Of a stretch of DNA of 64,000 nt, positions 54,185-62,608 are shown piece after piece. The number at the start of each line of letters is the position of its first letter. The stretch's first letter is position 1. The notes below the pieces were generated by a model. It did not search any database, was not told the origin of the DNA, and was given only the letters and a program-made list of their open reading frames with translations. Source of the DNA: Antarctobacter sediminis. Its GTDB lineage: Bacteria > Pseudomonadota > Alphaproteobacteria > Rhodobacterales > Rhodobacteraceae. Both the position numbers and the translations under genes were made by a program. The DNA lies in NCBI RefSeq assembly GCF_019218285.1, contig NZ_JAHUZG010000001.1, positions 1,364,001 through 1,428,000 of the forward strand, in the 5' to 3' direction.

Positions 54185-54226
54185 GGCAGGGGCGGTGCTT
54201 TCACCAGAAAGCGAGCGCCCCTTGCC
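54185..54226. terminator. Bidirectional terminator-like hairpin between doxX and the next gene
   Basis: GGCAGGGGCG...GCTTTC (54185-54202) is mirrored by GAAAGC...CGCCCCTTGCC (54207-54226) around ACCA, making a long imperfect stem. The gap lies between two convergent genes (doxX stop 54164, next stop 54232). Its left part (GGGACGGTGG, GGGGCG, CTTTC) is similar to repeat family B, so it may be a diverged third copy. Confidence 0.6.
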
Positions 54227-54231
54227 TGGTG

Positions 54232-54600
54232 TCAGAAATGCGCCTTGGGCTCGTCCGGTTTTCCCGCGGCCAGCGCAAGGACACCGCCAAGTGCCGCAAA
54301 TCCGATCGGGAACATGGTGAAAACATTGAAGCCGAAGGCATGGTACATCGCCGCCGCCGAAGCCAGCAGCAAAACACCGCCCCACAGCGCGCGCGCCTTG
54401 GCCATGGCGCCACCGGCAATGGCCAGCATGGGCGCAAGGAAAGAGACGATGCGCACTGTCTGCGGATCGTCGAACATGCCGAACATCTCTTCGACCTCGC
54501 CCATGCGGCTGGCCAGTTCGGTATAGCCGTAGCCAAAGAAGCCGACGATCATGCCGATCACACCGGCGATGATCCCCAGGGTCAGGGCTGCGTTTCTCAT
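54232..54600 (-). CDS. Small four-helix membrane protein, hypothetical
   Basis: 122 aa from the ATG at 54600 (AAGGAGA 8 bases upstream). Four hydrophobic segments: ALTLGIIAGVIGMIVGFFGY, VSFLAPMLAIAGGAMA, WGGVLLLASAAAMYHAFGF, FPIGFAALGGVLALAAG, with an acidic loop after the first. It resembles small DUF4064-like membrane proteins of unknown role. Separated by 19 bases from the ArsC/Spx-like gene upstream. Confidence 0.7.
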   Translation of the reverse strand: MRNAALTLGIIAGVIGMIVGFFGYGYTELASRMGEVEEMFGMFDDPQTVRIVSFLAPMLAIAGGAMAKARALWGGVLLLASAAAMYHAFGFNVFTMFPIGFAALGGVLALAAGKPDEPKAHF

Positions 54601-54619
54601 CTGTCTGTCTCCTTGCGGC

Positions 54620-54937
54620 TCAGCCGACACCCAGCGCGGATTGCGCGGCCTTGTCCCAGCCCAGAACGAGGCGCTGTTCCTGGACGATCAGAGGGCGCTT
54701 CATGACTGTCGGATGGGCGCGGATCACCGCTTCCGGGGTCAAGGCGCGTGTTTCTTCGTCGAACCCGCGCCAGGTCGTCGACCGCGTGTTCACCAGCTTG
54801 TCGCCAAATTCGGTCAGCGCCCGGTTCAGGATGTCCGCCGGCACACCGGATTCACGGACATCGACAAACTCTGCCTCGGGCAAGGCTTTTCGCGCCTTTC
54901 GGCAGGTGTCGCAGGTCTTCAACCCGTAGATAATCAT
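54620..54937 (-). CDS. ArsC/Spx-family protein
   Basis: 105 aa from the ATG at 54937 (AAGGGA upstream). Thioredoxin-like fold with an N-terminal CDTC motif (YGLKTCDTCRKARK) and the conserved TRSTTWRGF and VMKRPLIVQEQRLVLGW blocks, where RPL is the cis-proline segment. This CxxC version matches Spx/MgsR-type or YffB-like thiol proteins rather than true arsenate reductases (C-x5-R). The function is thiol redox or regulatory. Probably co-transcribed with the four-helix protein. Confidence 0.87.
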   Translation of the reverse strand: MIIYGLKTCDTCRKARKALPEAEFVDVRESGVPADILNRALTEFGDKLVNTRSTTWRGFDEETRALTPEAVIRAHPTVMKRPLIVQEQRLVLGWDKAAQSALGVG

Positions 54938-55165
54938 GCACAATCCCTTGGCAATTGGCGATCCTGTGCCGTGAGATAGGCAAGTTTTGCGTGAAATGCG
55001 AGTGCGGGACTCTTGTATTTCGCCTTTCTGCGCTAATGTCAGACCTGTGATATTCACCTGTTCCGCTTAGGCGCCCTTGGTGTTTCGCGGCCGGATCCGG
55101 TGGATATGGCCTTCTCCGTGTCGGGCGGGGATGAACGCGAGGACTTGAATAGGAGCACGGGAATT

Positions 55166-55372
55166 ATGCCGAACGGCACCGTGAAGTGGTTCAACACCAC
55201 CAAAGGCTATGGCTTCATTGCACCAGAGGAAGGCGGAAAGGACGTTTTCGTTCATATCTCCGCGGTCGAACGCTCGGGATTGACCGGGCTCGCCGATAAC
55301 CAGAAGGTCAGCTACGAACTGCGCGAAGGACGGGATGGCCGGACCATGGCCTCTGACCTGAAGATTCTCTGA
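55166..55372 (+). CDS. Cold-shock domain protein
   Basis: 68 aa from the ATG at 55166, AGGAG about 10 bases upstream. Single CSD OB-fold with RNP1 KGYGFIAPEE and RNP2 VFVHISAVERSG motifs and the typical GTVKWFNTTKG start. It is an RNA chaperone. The frame extends back into the leader but that part is not conserved. The divergent 228-base leader region upstream could hold a cold-sensing 5' structure, but I see no defined fold. Confidence 0.93.
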   Translation: MPNGTVKWFNTTKGYGFIAPEEGGKDVFVHISAVERSGLTGLADNQKVSYELREGRDGRTMASDLKIL

Positions 55373-55380
55373 ACAAGGGG

Positions 55381-55440
55381 CGGGCCGCCTTCGGCCCGGA
55401 ACCCGTTGTCCTGCACATCAAGCCGGGCGGCGTCGCCCGG
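55381..55440 (+). terminator. Two hairpins after the cold-shock gene
   Basis: CGGGCCG/CGGCCCG (55381-55387, 55392-55398, loop CCTT) begins 8 bases after the stop. CCGGGCG/CGCCCGG (55423-55429, 55434-55440, loop GCGT) follows. Neither has a T run, so they may be processing or mRNA-stability structures rather than intrinsic terminators. The remaining stretch 55441-55632 has no gene I recognise. Confidence 0.5.
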
Positions 55441-55632
55441 CCATTCGGTTGATTGCCGTACGGACGGGGTCCTTTCCCTGCCGGACCTATCGCTTTCAAA
55501 TTAAATGCCGCCTTTTCCTTGCTTTGCGCGGCATCGCGCAGCCTGTACCTTGGCCACGCCGGGCCTTTGCCCTGACCCGTTGATGCGGAGCCCAGACCCG
55601 GCATGTCACCGGTTGACCGACCAGAGGTGCCA

Positions 55633-55941
55633 ATGCCGCCGATCAGATGGTTCACATATGCCGCCGTTCTGGCCTCTGTTGCGCTGTTGGTGGCAGGGGT
55701 CAACCGTTTGCCGCCTTTGACGCAGGGGGGCCTGCCCCGCACCGGATCGCCGCCGCCCGGCCTTGCCACCGCCCCGGCAGATCCGGCCCTTTGGTGCCGG
55801 TCCAACCTGACCGATGTTGATTGCGCCTGCTTCGCCCAAAAGGCCGGTGAGGTCATGAGCACCGCACATGAACCTGTGCAGGGCATGGCCTATGCAAACC
55901 GATGGGATCTGGCCCGCGCGCAAGCCGGTCAATCCTGCTGA
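55633..55941 (+). CDS. Single-span membrane protein with periplasmic cysteines, hypothetical
   Basis: 102 aa from the ATG at 55633 (AGAGGTG just upstream; an ATG at 55603 is possible). N-terminal anchor RWFTYAAVLASVALLVAGV, a Pro-rich linker, then a short domain with Cys in WCRSNLTDVDCACFAQK and a C-terminal Cys. The DVDCxCF pattern is reminiscent of short periplasmic proteins of roseobacters. I do not recognise the family. Confidence 0.65.
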   Translation: MPPIRWFTYAAVLASVALLVAGVNRLPPLTQGGLPRTGSPPPGLATAPADPALWCRSNLTDVDCACFAQKAGEVMSTAHEPVQGMAYANRWDLARAQAGQSC

Positions 55942-56075
55942 CCCAGCGCCACCAAGGCAGCCCTCCGAACCGCTGACGTCCAACGGATTTCCTCCGAAAG
56001 GCCGCTCGTGTTACCTTGGGCAAATTACGAGTCAACTTTTGTTTTTCCGAAGCATTTTGCATCAGGGGGAACACG

Positions 56076-57374
56076 ATGCCTCAACCAACTGGCAAAGGCC
56101 GGCCCGTGACCGGCACTGATTTCAACGACATTCTGCAAGGGTTCGCACAGCGCATCATCGGCGGCGACGGCGACGATGAACTGATCGGTTCTGGCAACGG
56201 CGAAACGATCATCGGCGGCGATGGCAGCGACCGGATCATCGGCAACGGCGGCCCGGATGTGATCTTTGGCAATGGCGGGATCGATACCGCCGTCTTTACC
56301 GGCAGCCTTCAGGATGCGATCCTGACCGAGGGCAATGGCGGGCGATTGTTTGTCGAAACCGCCCTTGGAACCGCCGAGACAAGGCAGCTTGAGTTCCTCG
56401 AATTCGACGATTTCATCTTTGCTGTCGGGCAGAACAACGCGCCATTTACCCGCCCTGACCATGCAGCCACGGATGAGGACACGCCATTGGCGGCGATCAA
56501 CGTGACGGGCAATGACTTTGACATCGAGGGCGATGCCGTCACCCTGTCACTGGTCAGTACGACATCGACCATGGGCGCTGCGATCTCGGTCAACCCGGAT
56601 GGCAGTATCGCCTATGATCCGACCGGCGCCCCACAGTTGCAAGGGTTGGACACGGGTGACACGGCAACCGACAGTTTTCTTTATCAACTGACTGACAGCG
56701 AAGGAAATCTGTCGCCGCTTCAGGTTGTCCTTGTCGATGTGACGGGCATCACGGACGCGACTCTGATCGACTTTGACGAAGGCATCAGCCGGACGTTCAA
56801 CATCAGCTACGTCAACAATCTCTTTGCCGTCCGCACCGGCAACTATACCGAAGACGGCATGTCCTTTGGCTGGACCGTCGAAGACAAGAACAGCCCCCGC
56901 ATCTTTTCCAACCCGCCACGGGTCAATCCACCGGACCCGGTCAACGACACGGCCGAGGACGGCAACAACGCCTTTTATTTGCCGAACGACAGCTGGAGCG
57001 GCGGGCTGGATCGCGCCACGCTCGCCTATTCGGACCCGGGCGGGTTCCATATCCTCGACTTTGACGTCCTGGGGGATGACGGGCTGGACGAAAACGGCTC
57101 TGTCATCTTTTCCATGACCGGGGCTGACGGCAGCACGCGCTACACGCTTAGGGGTGCCGATGACGGATTGGATGAATGGGACCTTCTCACCTACGAAGTG
57201 GTGAACGGTTCCGCCGTGCTGGTCGACAGCCTTGCGGATGTTCCGCTGGACACAGCCTTGGCCGAAGTGGGCGAACTGATCTATTTCACCGCCACCCTTT
57301 CGATCAACGAAGACAATCGTTTTCCCTACGATCCGGGCACAGGGATCGGCATCGACAACCTGTTGATCGGCTAA
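56076..57374 (+). CDS. Small RTX-type secreted calcium-binding protein
   Basis: 432 aa from the ATG at 56076 (AGGGGGA 6 bases upstream). RTX nonapeptides lie at about residues 29-70 (GGDGDDELI, GGDGSDRII, GNGGPDVIF), followed by a cadherin/VCBS-like tandem module (NVTGNDFDIEGDAVTLSLV, IAYDPTGAPQLQGLDTGD). A C-terminal beta-rich domain (about 220-432) is of unassigned type, including DDGLDENGSVIFSMTGADGS. No Sec signal, so type I secretion is inferred; the exporter genes are not here. Unusually the RTX repeats sit at the N-terminus, whereas the usual position is C-terminal. Confidence 0.78.
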   Translation: MPQPTGKGRPVTGTDFNDILQGFAQRIIGGDGDDELIGSGNGETIIGGDGSDRIIGNGGPDVIFGNGGIDTAVFTGSLQDAILTEGNGGRLFVETALGTAETRQLEFLEFDDFIFAVGQNNAPFTRPDHAATDEDTPLAAINVTGNDFDIEGDAVTLSLVSTTSTMGAAISVNPDGSIAYDPTGAPQLQGLDTGDTATDSFLYQLTDSEGNLSPLQVVLVDVTGITDATLIDFDEGISRTFNISYVNNLFAVRTGNYTEDGMSFGWTVEDKNSPRIFSNPPRVNPPDPVNDTAEDGNNAFYLPNDSWSGGLDRATLAYSDPGGFHILDFDVLGDDGLDENGSVIFSMTGADGSTRYTLRGADDGLDEWDLLTYEVVNGSAVLVDSLADVPLDTALAEVGELIYFTATLSINEDNRFPYDPGTGIGIDNLLIG

Positions 57375-57392
57375 GGCGGCAGGCGGCGCGCG

Positions 57393-58298
57393 TTACGCCG
57401 CCTGCAATCTGCGGGCCTCTTCCCCGGCCAGCCGGATCAGCAGTTGCATATAGGGTTTTTCAAGATCCTCGGTCCGTACCGCCGCATACAGCCGGCGGGT
57501 CAGCCCCTCTTTTGTCAGCGGGCGGGTGATATAGTCCGAGCTGTATTTCACCTCGCGCACAACCCAATCGGGCAGCACGGAAACGCCCCGGTTCGAGGCG
57601 ACCAGCAACAGGATCACCGCCGTCAGTTCCACCTGCCGGATGGCGGCGGGCTCTACCTTGGCCGGGGTCAGCAACTGGCTGAAGATGTCCAGCCGCGCGC
57701 GGTCCACCGGATAGGTGATCAGCGTCTGCCCCCGGAAATCCTCGGCCTCGATCCAGTCCTTTTCCGCCAGCGGATGCGACGCGGAGGCCACGAAAACCGG
57801 GCTGTAGTCAAAAAGCGGCACAAAGGTCACGCCCGCCAGTTCCTCGGGATCGGAGGAGATCACCACATCCACCTCTTCCTTCATCAGCGCAGGCAGCGCG
57901 TCAAAGGCCAGCCCGGGCCGGATATCCACGTCCACATCACCGAACTGCTTGCGAAAACCTTCGAGCACCGGGAACAGCCATTCGAAACAGGCGTGGCATT
58001 CGATGGCAATGTGCAGGCGCCCGGCCTTGCCACTGCGCAACCCGTCGAATTCGGCCTGCACCGCCTCGACCTGCGGCAGGATCTGCTCGGCCAGCCGCAG
58101 CAGGCGCATCCCCGCCGCCGACAGCTTCATCGGCTTTGAACGGCGCACGAACAATTCGACCCCTGCCTGATCCTCCAGCCCCTTGATCTGATGGCTCAGC
58201 GCGGATTGCGTGATGTTCAGCATGTCCGCCGCCCGCGCCACTCCGCCCGCGTCATGGATGGCCTTGATGGTTCGAAGGTGACGAAATTCGATATGCAT
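57393..58298 (-). CDS. metR: MetR-like LysR-family regulator
   Basis: 301 aa. The helix-turn-helix (HLRTIKAIHDAGGVARAADM, NITQSALSHQIKGLEDQAG) and the effector domain (AIECHACFEWLFPVLEGFRK, VDVVISSDPEELAGVTFVPL, AVILLLVASNRGVSVLPDWVV) closely match MetR, the homocysteine-responsive activator of met genes. The orientation, divergent from metF, supports the name. The operator is probably the inverted repeat at 58332-58353. The gene symbol is by analogy. Confidence 0.85.
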   Translation of the reverse strand: MHIEFRHLRTIKAIHDAGGVARAADMLNITQSALSHQIKGLEDQAGVELFVRRSKPMKLSAAGMRLLRLAEQILPQVEAVQAEFDGLRSGKAGRLHIAIECHACFEWLFPVLEGFRKQFGDVDVDIRPGLAFDALPALMKEEVDVVISSDPEELAGVTFVPLFDYSPVFVASASHPLAEKDWIEAEDFRGQTLITYPVDRARLDIFSQLLTPAKVEPAAIRQVELTAVILLLVASNRGVSVLPDWVVREVKYSSDYITRPLTKEGLTRRLYAAVRTEDLEKPYMQLLIRLAGEEARRLQAA

Positions 58299-58331
58299 CG
58301 GCGCTTCCTCGCATCCACCTCATGTTGATCT

Positions 58332-58353
58332 TGAGATTTATGAGTTTGTCTCA
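58332..58353. promoter_or_regulatory. Candidate MetR operator between metR and metF
   Basis: TGAGA (58332-58336) and TCTCA (58349-58353) form an inverted repeat separated by 12 bases in an AT-rich core (TTTATGAGTTTG). It resembles the TGAA-type dyad of MetR sites and lies about 50 bases upstream of metF. Confidence 0.55.
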
Positions 58354-58403
58354 CAATGCTGCGCGTGCGACAAGGGCTGCAACAGATCAGAGGAACTTCG
58401 CAA

Positions 58404-59273
58404 ATGCAGCGCCCCGAAATCTCTTTCGAATTCTTCCCGCCCAAGAACATCGAGGCGACCTTTCGTCTCTGGGACGCGGTACAGGTTTTGGGACCGCTGG
58501 CGCCGCGTTTCGTTTCGGTGACCTATGGCGCGGGCGGAACCACCCGCGACCTGACCCGCGACGTGGTGGCCACGCTGCACCGCCATTCCGGCCTGAGGAC
58601 GGCGGCGCATCTGACCTGCGTCAATGCCACCCGTGCCGAGACCCTGGCCATCGCCGAAGGCTTTGCCGAGGCTGGCGTAACCGACATCGTTGCCCTGCGC
58701 GGCGACCCGCCCAAAGGCGCGGCGGGCTTTGCTCAGCATCCCGACGGTTTCGCCAATTCCATCGAACTGATCGAGGCGCTGGCCCAGACCGGGCGCTTTG
58801 CGCTGCGCGTCGGTGCCTATCCCGATTGCCACCCCGAAGCCGCCAGCCAGCAGGCCAATATCGACTGGCTCAAGCGCAAACTGGACGCCGGTGCCGAAGA
58901 GGCCCTGACCCAGTTCTTCTTCGAGGCCGAGACTTTCTTCCGCTTCCGCGATGCCTGCGCCAAGGCGGGCATCGACGGCGACAAGCTGGTGCCGGGTATC
59001 CTGCCGATCGAGAACTGGAACGGCGCGCGCCGCTTTGCCGAAAGCTGCGGCACGCATATCCCGACATGGGTGTCGGACGCCTTCGAAAAGGCCCAGCGCG
59101 ACGGTCGCGAGGATCTGCTGGCCACCGCCATCTGTACCGAGCTCTGCTCGGACCTGCTGGAACAGGGCGTGGACAAGCTGCATTTCTACACGCTGAACCG
59201 TCCGGAACTGACCCGCGATGTCTGTTTTGCGCTGGGCGTCACGCCCGAGGTCAATCTCGAACGGGTTGCCTGA
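58404..59273 (+). CDS. metF: Methylenetetrahydrofolate reductase
   Basis: 289 aa from the ATG at 58404 (AGAGGAA upstream). FAD-binding TIM barrel: ISFEFFPPKN start with the catalytic Glu, SVTYGAGGTTRDLTRD, ALRGDPPKGAAGF, and the helix LIEALAQTGRFALRVGAYPDCHPEA. It makes 5-methyl-THF for methionine synthase. Divergent from metR. The stop is 7 bases before repeat family B copy 2. Confidence 0.95.
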   Translation: MQRPEISFEFFPPKNIEATFRLWDAVQVLGPLAPRFVSVTYGAGGTTRDLTRDVVATLHRHSGLRTAAHLTCVNATRAETLAIAEGFAEAGVTDIVALRGDPPKGAAGFAQHPDGFANSIELIEALAQTGRFALRVGAYPDCHPEAASQQANIDWLKRKLDAGAEEALTQFFFEAETFFRFRDACAKAGIDGDKLVPGILPIENWNGARRFAESCGTHIPTWVSDAFEKAQRDGREDLLATAICTELCSDLLEQGVDKLHFYTLNRPELTRDVCFALGVTPEVNLERVA

Positions 59274-59279
59274 GCGGCA

Positions 59280-59342
59280 GCGCCCAAAAGGACGGTGGGC
59301 GGGGCGCCTTTCGCGCCGCAGGCGCGGAACAGCGTCCGACCA
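59280..59342. repeat. Dispersed repeat family B, copy 2
   Basis: The sequence GCGCCCAAaaggacGGTGGGC, GGGGCGCCTTTCGC, GCCGCAGGCGCGGAACAGCG, TCCGACCA matches 26716-26777 with a few changes. Like that copy it begins just after a plus-strand stop codon and fills the gap to a convergent minus-strand gene. GGGCG/CGCCC arms form a hairpin. Confidence 0.85.
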
Positions 59343-59354
59343 CCGGCCCCTTCA

Positions 59355-60512
59355 TTACCGGAACATCGGCGGACGCGCGTCCATCCAGACGCCACCCGCC
59401 TTCCCGCTTTCGGCCACCGCGAACACCGCCGCCATGGATCGCAGGCCATCCTCGGCCCGTGGATACAGATCTGCCGCCGGATCCATGTCGCGCCCCTCCT
59501 TGCGCGCCCGGATCCCCTCGGCAAGGTCGGAATAGAGGTTGGCAAAAGCCAACGGCATCCCCTCTGCATGGCCCACTGTCACCCGGCTGGCGCGATCCGC
59601 CTCGGGCGACAGACCCGGCCCGCCACGTTCCATGACCTCCAGACGCCCGCCCAGCGGCATCCAGTACAGTTGGTTCGGCTGTTCCTGCGCCCAGCGCAGG
59701 CCGCCCTTCTCGCCAAAGACCTGCAAGGTCAGCCCGTGCTGACGCCCCAGCGCGATCGACGAGGTCCAAAGCCGCCCCGCCGCGCCACCGTCAAAGCGCA
59801 GGTTCACCTGCGCGTCATCCTCCAACACGCGGCTGTCGATACAACTCACCGTATCCGCCGAAAGCCGCGTGACCTCTTGCCCGATGACAAAGGACGCCAT
59901 GTGCAGCGCATGAATCCCGCAATCGGCGAATTGCGCCGAAACGCCGGCCTGCGCCGGGTCATAGCGCCAGCGCACGCGCGGATTGTCCGCGTCAGCGGCA
60001 TCGGCATGGTGCCCATGGGCGAACTCTGCCACCACCATGCGCACACGGCCCAGATCCCCCCGCGCCACCATGGCCCGCATGTGCCGCACCAGCGCATAGC
60101 CGGAATAGCCATAGTTAACCGCGCAGATACGTCCGCTCTCACGCGCGAGGCCGACGATTTCCTCACCTTCCTCCACGGTCATGGTCATGGGCTTTTCACA
60201 CAGCACGTGAAACCCGGCCTCCAGATAGGCCTTGGTGATTTCGAAATGCGTCGCGTTTGGCGTGGCCACGGTGACAAGGTCGACCCGGTCGTCGCGCCCC
60301 CGCTCCCCCTCCAGCATCTCGCGCCAGTCGCCATAGGCCCGATCGGCGGCCAGCCCCAGCCGCTGACCATAGTCGCGGCCCGCCTCGGGCCGGTGGTCCA
60401 ACGCCCCCGCGACAAAGTCAAAAGCCCCGTCCAGCCCCGCGCCCAACCGATGCGCCGGGCCGATCTGACTGCCTTCGCCGCCCCCGATCATGCCCCAGTT
60501 CAATCTTGCCAT
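59355..60512 (-). CDS. Gfo/Idh/MocA-family oxidoreductase, copy 1
   Basis: 385 aa from the ATG at 60512 (GGAGGAGA upstream). NAD(P)-binding Rossmann start LNWGMIGGGEGSQIG, family motif CEKPMTMTVEEGEE, then YGYSGYALVRHMRAM and the catalytic region FADCGIHALHMASFVIGQEV with the putative active His. Members oxidise sugars, inositol or sugar acids; this one may act on a myo-inositol-like or sugar-acid substrate. Last gene of the operon, 23 bases after copy 2, ending at repeat B. Confidence 0.88.
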   Translation of the reverse strand: MARLNWGMIGGGEGSQIGPAHRLGAGLDGAFDFVAGALDHRPEAGRDYGQRLGLAADRAYGDWREMLEGERGRDDRVDLVTVATPNATHFEITKAYLEAGFHVLCEKPMTMTVEEGEEIVGLARESGRICAVNYGYSGYALVRHMRAMVARGDLGRVRMVVAEFAHGHHADAADADNPRVRWRYDPAQAGVSAQFADCGIHALHMASFVIGQEVTRLSADTVSCIDSRVLEDDAQVNLRFDGGAAGRLWTSSIALGRQHGLTLQVFGEKGGLRWAQEQPNQLYWMPLGGRLEVMERGGPGLSPEADRASRVTVGHAEGMPLAFANLYSDLAEGIRARKEGRDMDPAADLYPRAEDGLRSMAAVFAVAESGKAGGVWMDARPPMFR

Positions 60513-60535
60513 GCCCTGTCTCCTCCCCGGACTGC

Positions 60536-61636
60536 TCAAAACTCGCTGACCCGCGCCCAGCCGCCCGAAGCAACCGAAGCCCGCGCCGCCGCGATCACCC
60601 GATGCACCTCGACCCCGTCGGCAAAGCTGGGCCAGACCGGCGCGCCCCCGTCGATGGCCGCAAGGAAATCCTTGGCCTCGATGATGATCTGATCCTGATA
60701 GCCGGTGCCATGCCCCGGCCCCGGACAAAACCCGCGATAATCCGGGTGCGCCGGACCGGTCAGCACCTTGGTAAAGCCCGCCCGCTCGGCGGGGGCCGTG
60801 CCATCACAAACCCACAGCGCGTTCTGATCCTCCTGATCGAACCGCAGCGCGCCTTTGTCCCCCGTGACCTCGTAGGCATAGCCCATCTTGCGCCCCGTCG
60901 CGACGCGGCTGGCAAAGAGATGCCCGCTGGCACCACTCTCAAAGCGCAGGGTCATCAGAACCTGGTCATCATTGGTGACGGTCACGCCGTTACGCTCGGG
61001 AAAAACCGTCTCGATCATCGCGTGAACCTCGGCAATCCGCCCGCCCAGCGCCAGCGCCGCGTTCACCGGATGCGGCGCCAGATCGCCAAGACATCCGTTC
61101 GCCTCGCCCTGCGACCGCCATGGCGGCAGGATCGAGGTCAGGTGAAAATCCTCGGTATGTTCGATGCGCAGATGATGCACCCGGCCCAGTTCACCCCTGC
61201 CGATCAACTGGCGGGCAAATTGCGTCGCCGGTGTCCGGCTGTAGTTATAGGCGACCATATTCGCCACACCGGCGCGCTCCGCCGCCGCTTGCATGGCCCG
61301 CCCCTCGGTCAGGTTCAGCCCCATGGGTTTCTCGCACAGCACCGGCTTGCCCAGCGCCAGGGCCGCCTCGGCAATCTCGCGATGAGTGGATTGCGGCGAG
61401 GCGATCACCACCGCCTCGACCTCCGGGTCCGCGACCAGCGCCTGCCAGTCGCGCGCCCCGCGCTCGAACCCATAGGCCTCTGCATAGCGCGCCCCGCTCT
61501 GGGGCGAGGATCCGGCGATGCTGACCAATCGCGGTTTCAGCCGCGTTTCGAACACCGTCCCCACGGCGGCCATGGCGGCGGAATGCGCCTTGCCCATGTA
61601 GCCGCCGCCAATGATCCCGATCCCGATCCGTGGCAT
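60536..61636 (-). CDS. Gfo/Idh/MocA-family oxidoreductase, copy 2
   Basis: 366 aa. It has the N-terminal GIGIIGGGYMGKAHSAAM fingerprint, CEKPMGLNLTEGRA (EKP lysine), YNYSRTPATQFARQLIGRGE and CLGDLAPHPVNAALALGG with the expected catalytic His. It shares the family layout with copy 1 but diverges strongly, so they likely act on different substrates in one pathway. Starts 60 bases after the BKACE gene stop. Confidence 0.88.
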   Translation of the reverse strand: MPRIGIGIIGGGYMGKAHSAAMAAVGTVFETRLKPRLVSIAGSSPQSGARYAEAYGFERGARDWQALVADPEVEAVVIASPQSTHREIAEAALALGKPVLCEKPMGLNLTEGRAMQAAAERAGVANMVAYNYSRTPATQFARQLIGRGELGRVHHLRIEHTEDFHLTSILPPWRSQGEANGCLGDLAPHPVNAALALGGRIAEVHAMIETVFPERNGVTVTNDDQVLMTLRFESGASGHLFASRVATGRKMGYAYEVTGDKGALRFDQEDQNALWVCDGTAPAERAGFTKVLTGPAHPDYRGFCPGPGHGTGYQDQIIIEAKDFLAAIDGGAPVWPSFADGVEVHRVIAAARASVASGGWARVSEF

Positions 61637-61696
61637 CGCTCCCCTCCCCTGTTAGCGCAAACCAGCCTTGCAAGCGCCAGCGGATGGGAACAAGCG

Positions 61697-62608
61697 CTAT
61701 TTCGGCGCGCGCTTGGTCAGGCCCAGTTTTTCTCTCACCGCTGAGGGAGTCATCACCCGCGCGCCAAGATTTTCGATGATGCCCACGGCCCGATCCACCA
61801 GCTGCGCATTGGTTGCCAACACGCCCTTGTCGAGGAACAGGTTGTCTTCCAGACCCACACGCACATTGCCCCCCGCAAGGACCGAGGCAGCCACATAGGG
61901 CATCTGGTGCCGCCCCAGCGCGAAGGCGCTAAAGGTCCAGTCGTCCGGCACATTGTTCACCATGGCCATGAAGGTGTTCAGGTCATCCGGCGCGCCCCAG
62001 GGCACCCCCATGCACAGCTGCACCAGCGCGGGGCCGTCCAGCACCCCTTCCTTGACCAGTTGTTTGGCGAACCACAGATGGCCGGTGTCAAAGGCCTCGA
62101 TCTCCGGCTTCACGCCCAGCGCCGTCATCCGCGCGCCCATGTCACGCAACATGCCGGGCGTATTGGTCATGACGTAATCGGCCTCGGCAAAGTTCATCGT
62201 TCCACAATCCAGCGTACAGATTTCCGGCAGGCACTCGGCCACATGGGCCACCCGCGCCTCGGCCCCGATCATGTCGGTCCCTTCCGCCTTCACCGGCAAC
62301 GGTGCCTCGGTCGAGCCAAAGACGATGTCCCCGCCCATGCCCGCCGTCAGGTTCAGCACCACGTCCACCTCGGCATCGCGAATGCGTTCTGTCACCTCGC
62401 GGTACAGCGCCAGATCGCGCGAAGGCGCGCCGCTCTCCGGGTCACGCACGTGGCAATGCACCACCGCCGCACCGGCCTTGGCCGCATCGATGGCGCTGTC
62501 GGCGATCTGCTTGGGCGAGCGCGGCACGTGCGGGCTGCGGTCCTGCGTCCCGCCCGAACCAGTCACCGCGCAGGTGATAAAGACGTCCCTGTTCATCTCA
62601 AGCGGCAT
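61697..62608 (-). CDS. 3-keto-acid cleavage enzyme (BKACE family)
   Basis: 303 aa; GAGGGAGG precedes the ATG. Zn-dependent TIM barrel: VFITCAVTGSGGTQDRSPHV, metal-binding VVHCHVRD (His-x-His), EAFDTGHLWFAKQLVKEG, and NVRVGLEDNLFLDKGVLATN (catalytic Glu). BKACEs condense a beta-keto acid with acetyl-CoA to give acetoacetate plus a CoA ester, used in lysine, carnitine and other catabolism. The substrate depends on clade and is not obvious here. Overlaps the upstream acyl-CoA synthetase gene by 11 bases. Confidence 0.9.
   Translation of the reverse strand: MPLEMNRDVFITCAVTGSGGTQDRSPHVPRSPKQIADSAIDAAKAGAAVVHCHVRDPESGAPSRDLALYREVTERIRDAEVDVVLNLTAGMGGDIVFGSTEAPLPVKAEGTDMIGAEARVAHVAECLPEICTLDCGTMNFAEADYVMTNTPGMLRDMGARMTALGVKPEIEAFDTGHLWFAKQLVKEGVLDGPALVQLCMGVPWGAPDDLNTFMAMVNNVPDDWTFSAFALGRHQMPYVAASVLAGGNVRVGLEDNLFLDKGVLATNAQLVDRAVGIIENLGARVMTPSAVREKLGLTKRAPK

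Noticed and set aside
55441-55632. A gene in the gap after the cold-shock gene
   Set aside because: Short frames only, with no ribosome-binding site or codon pattern.
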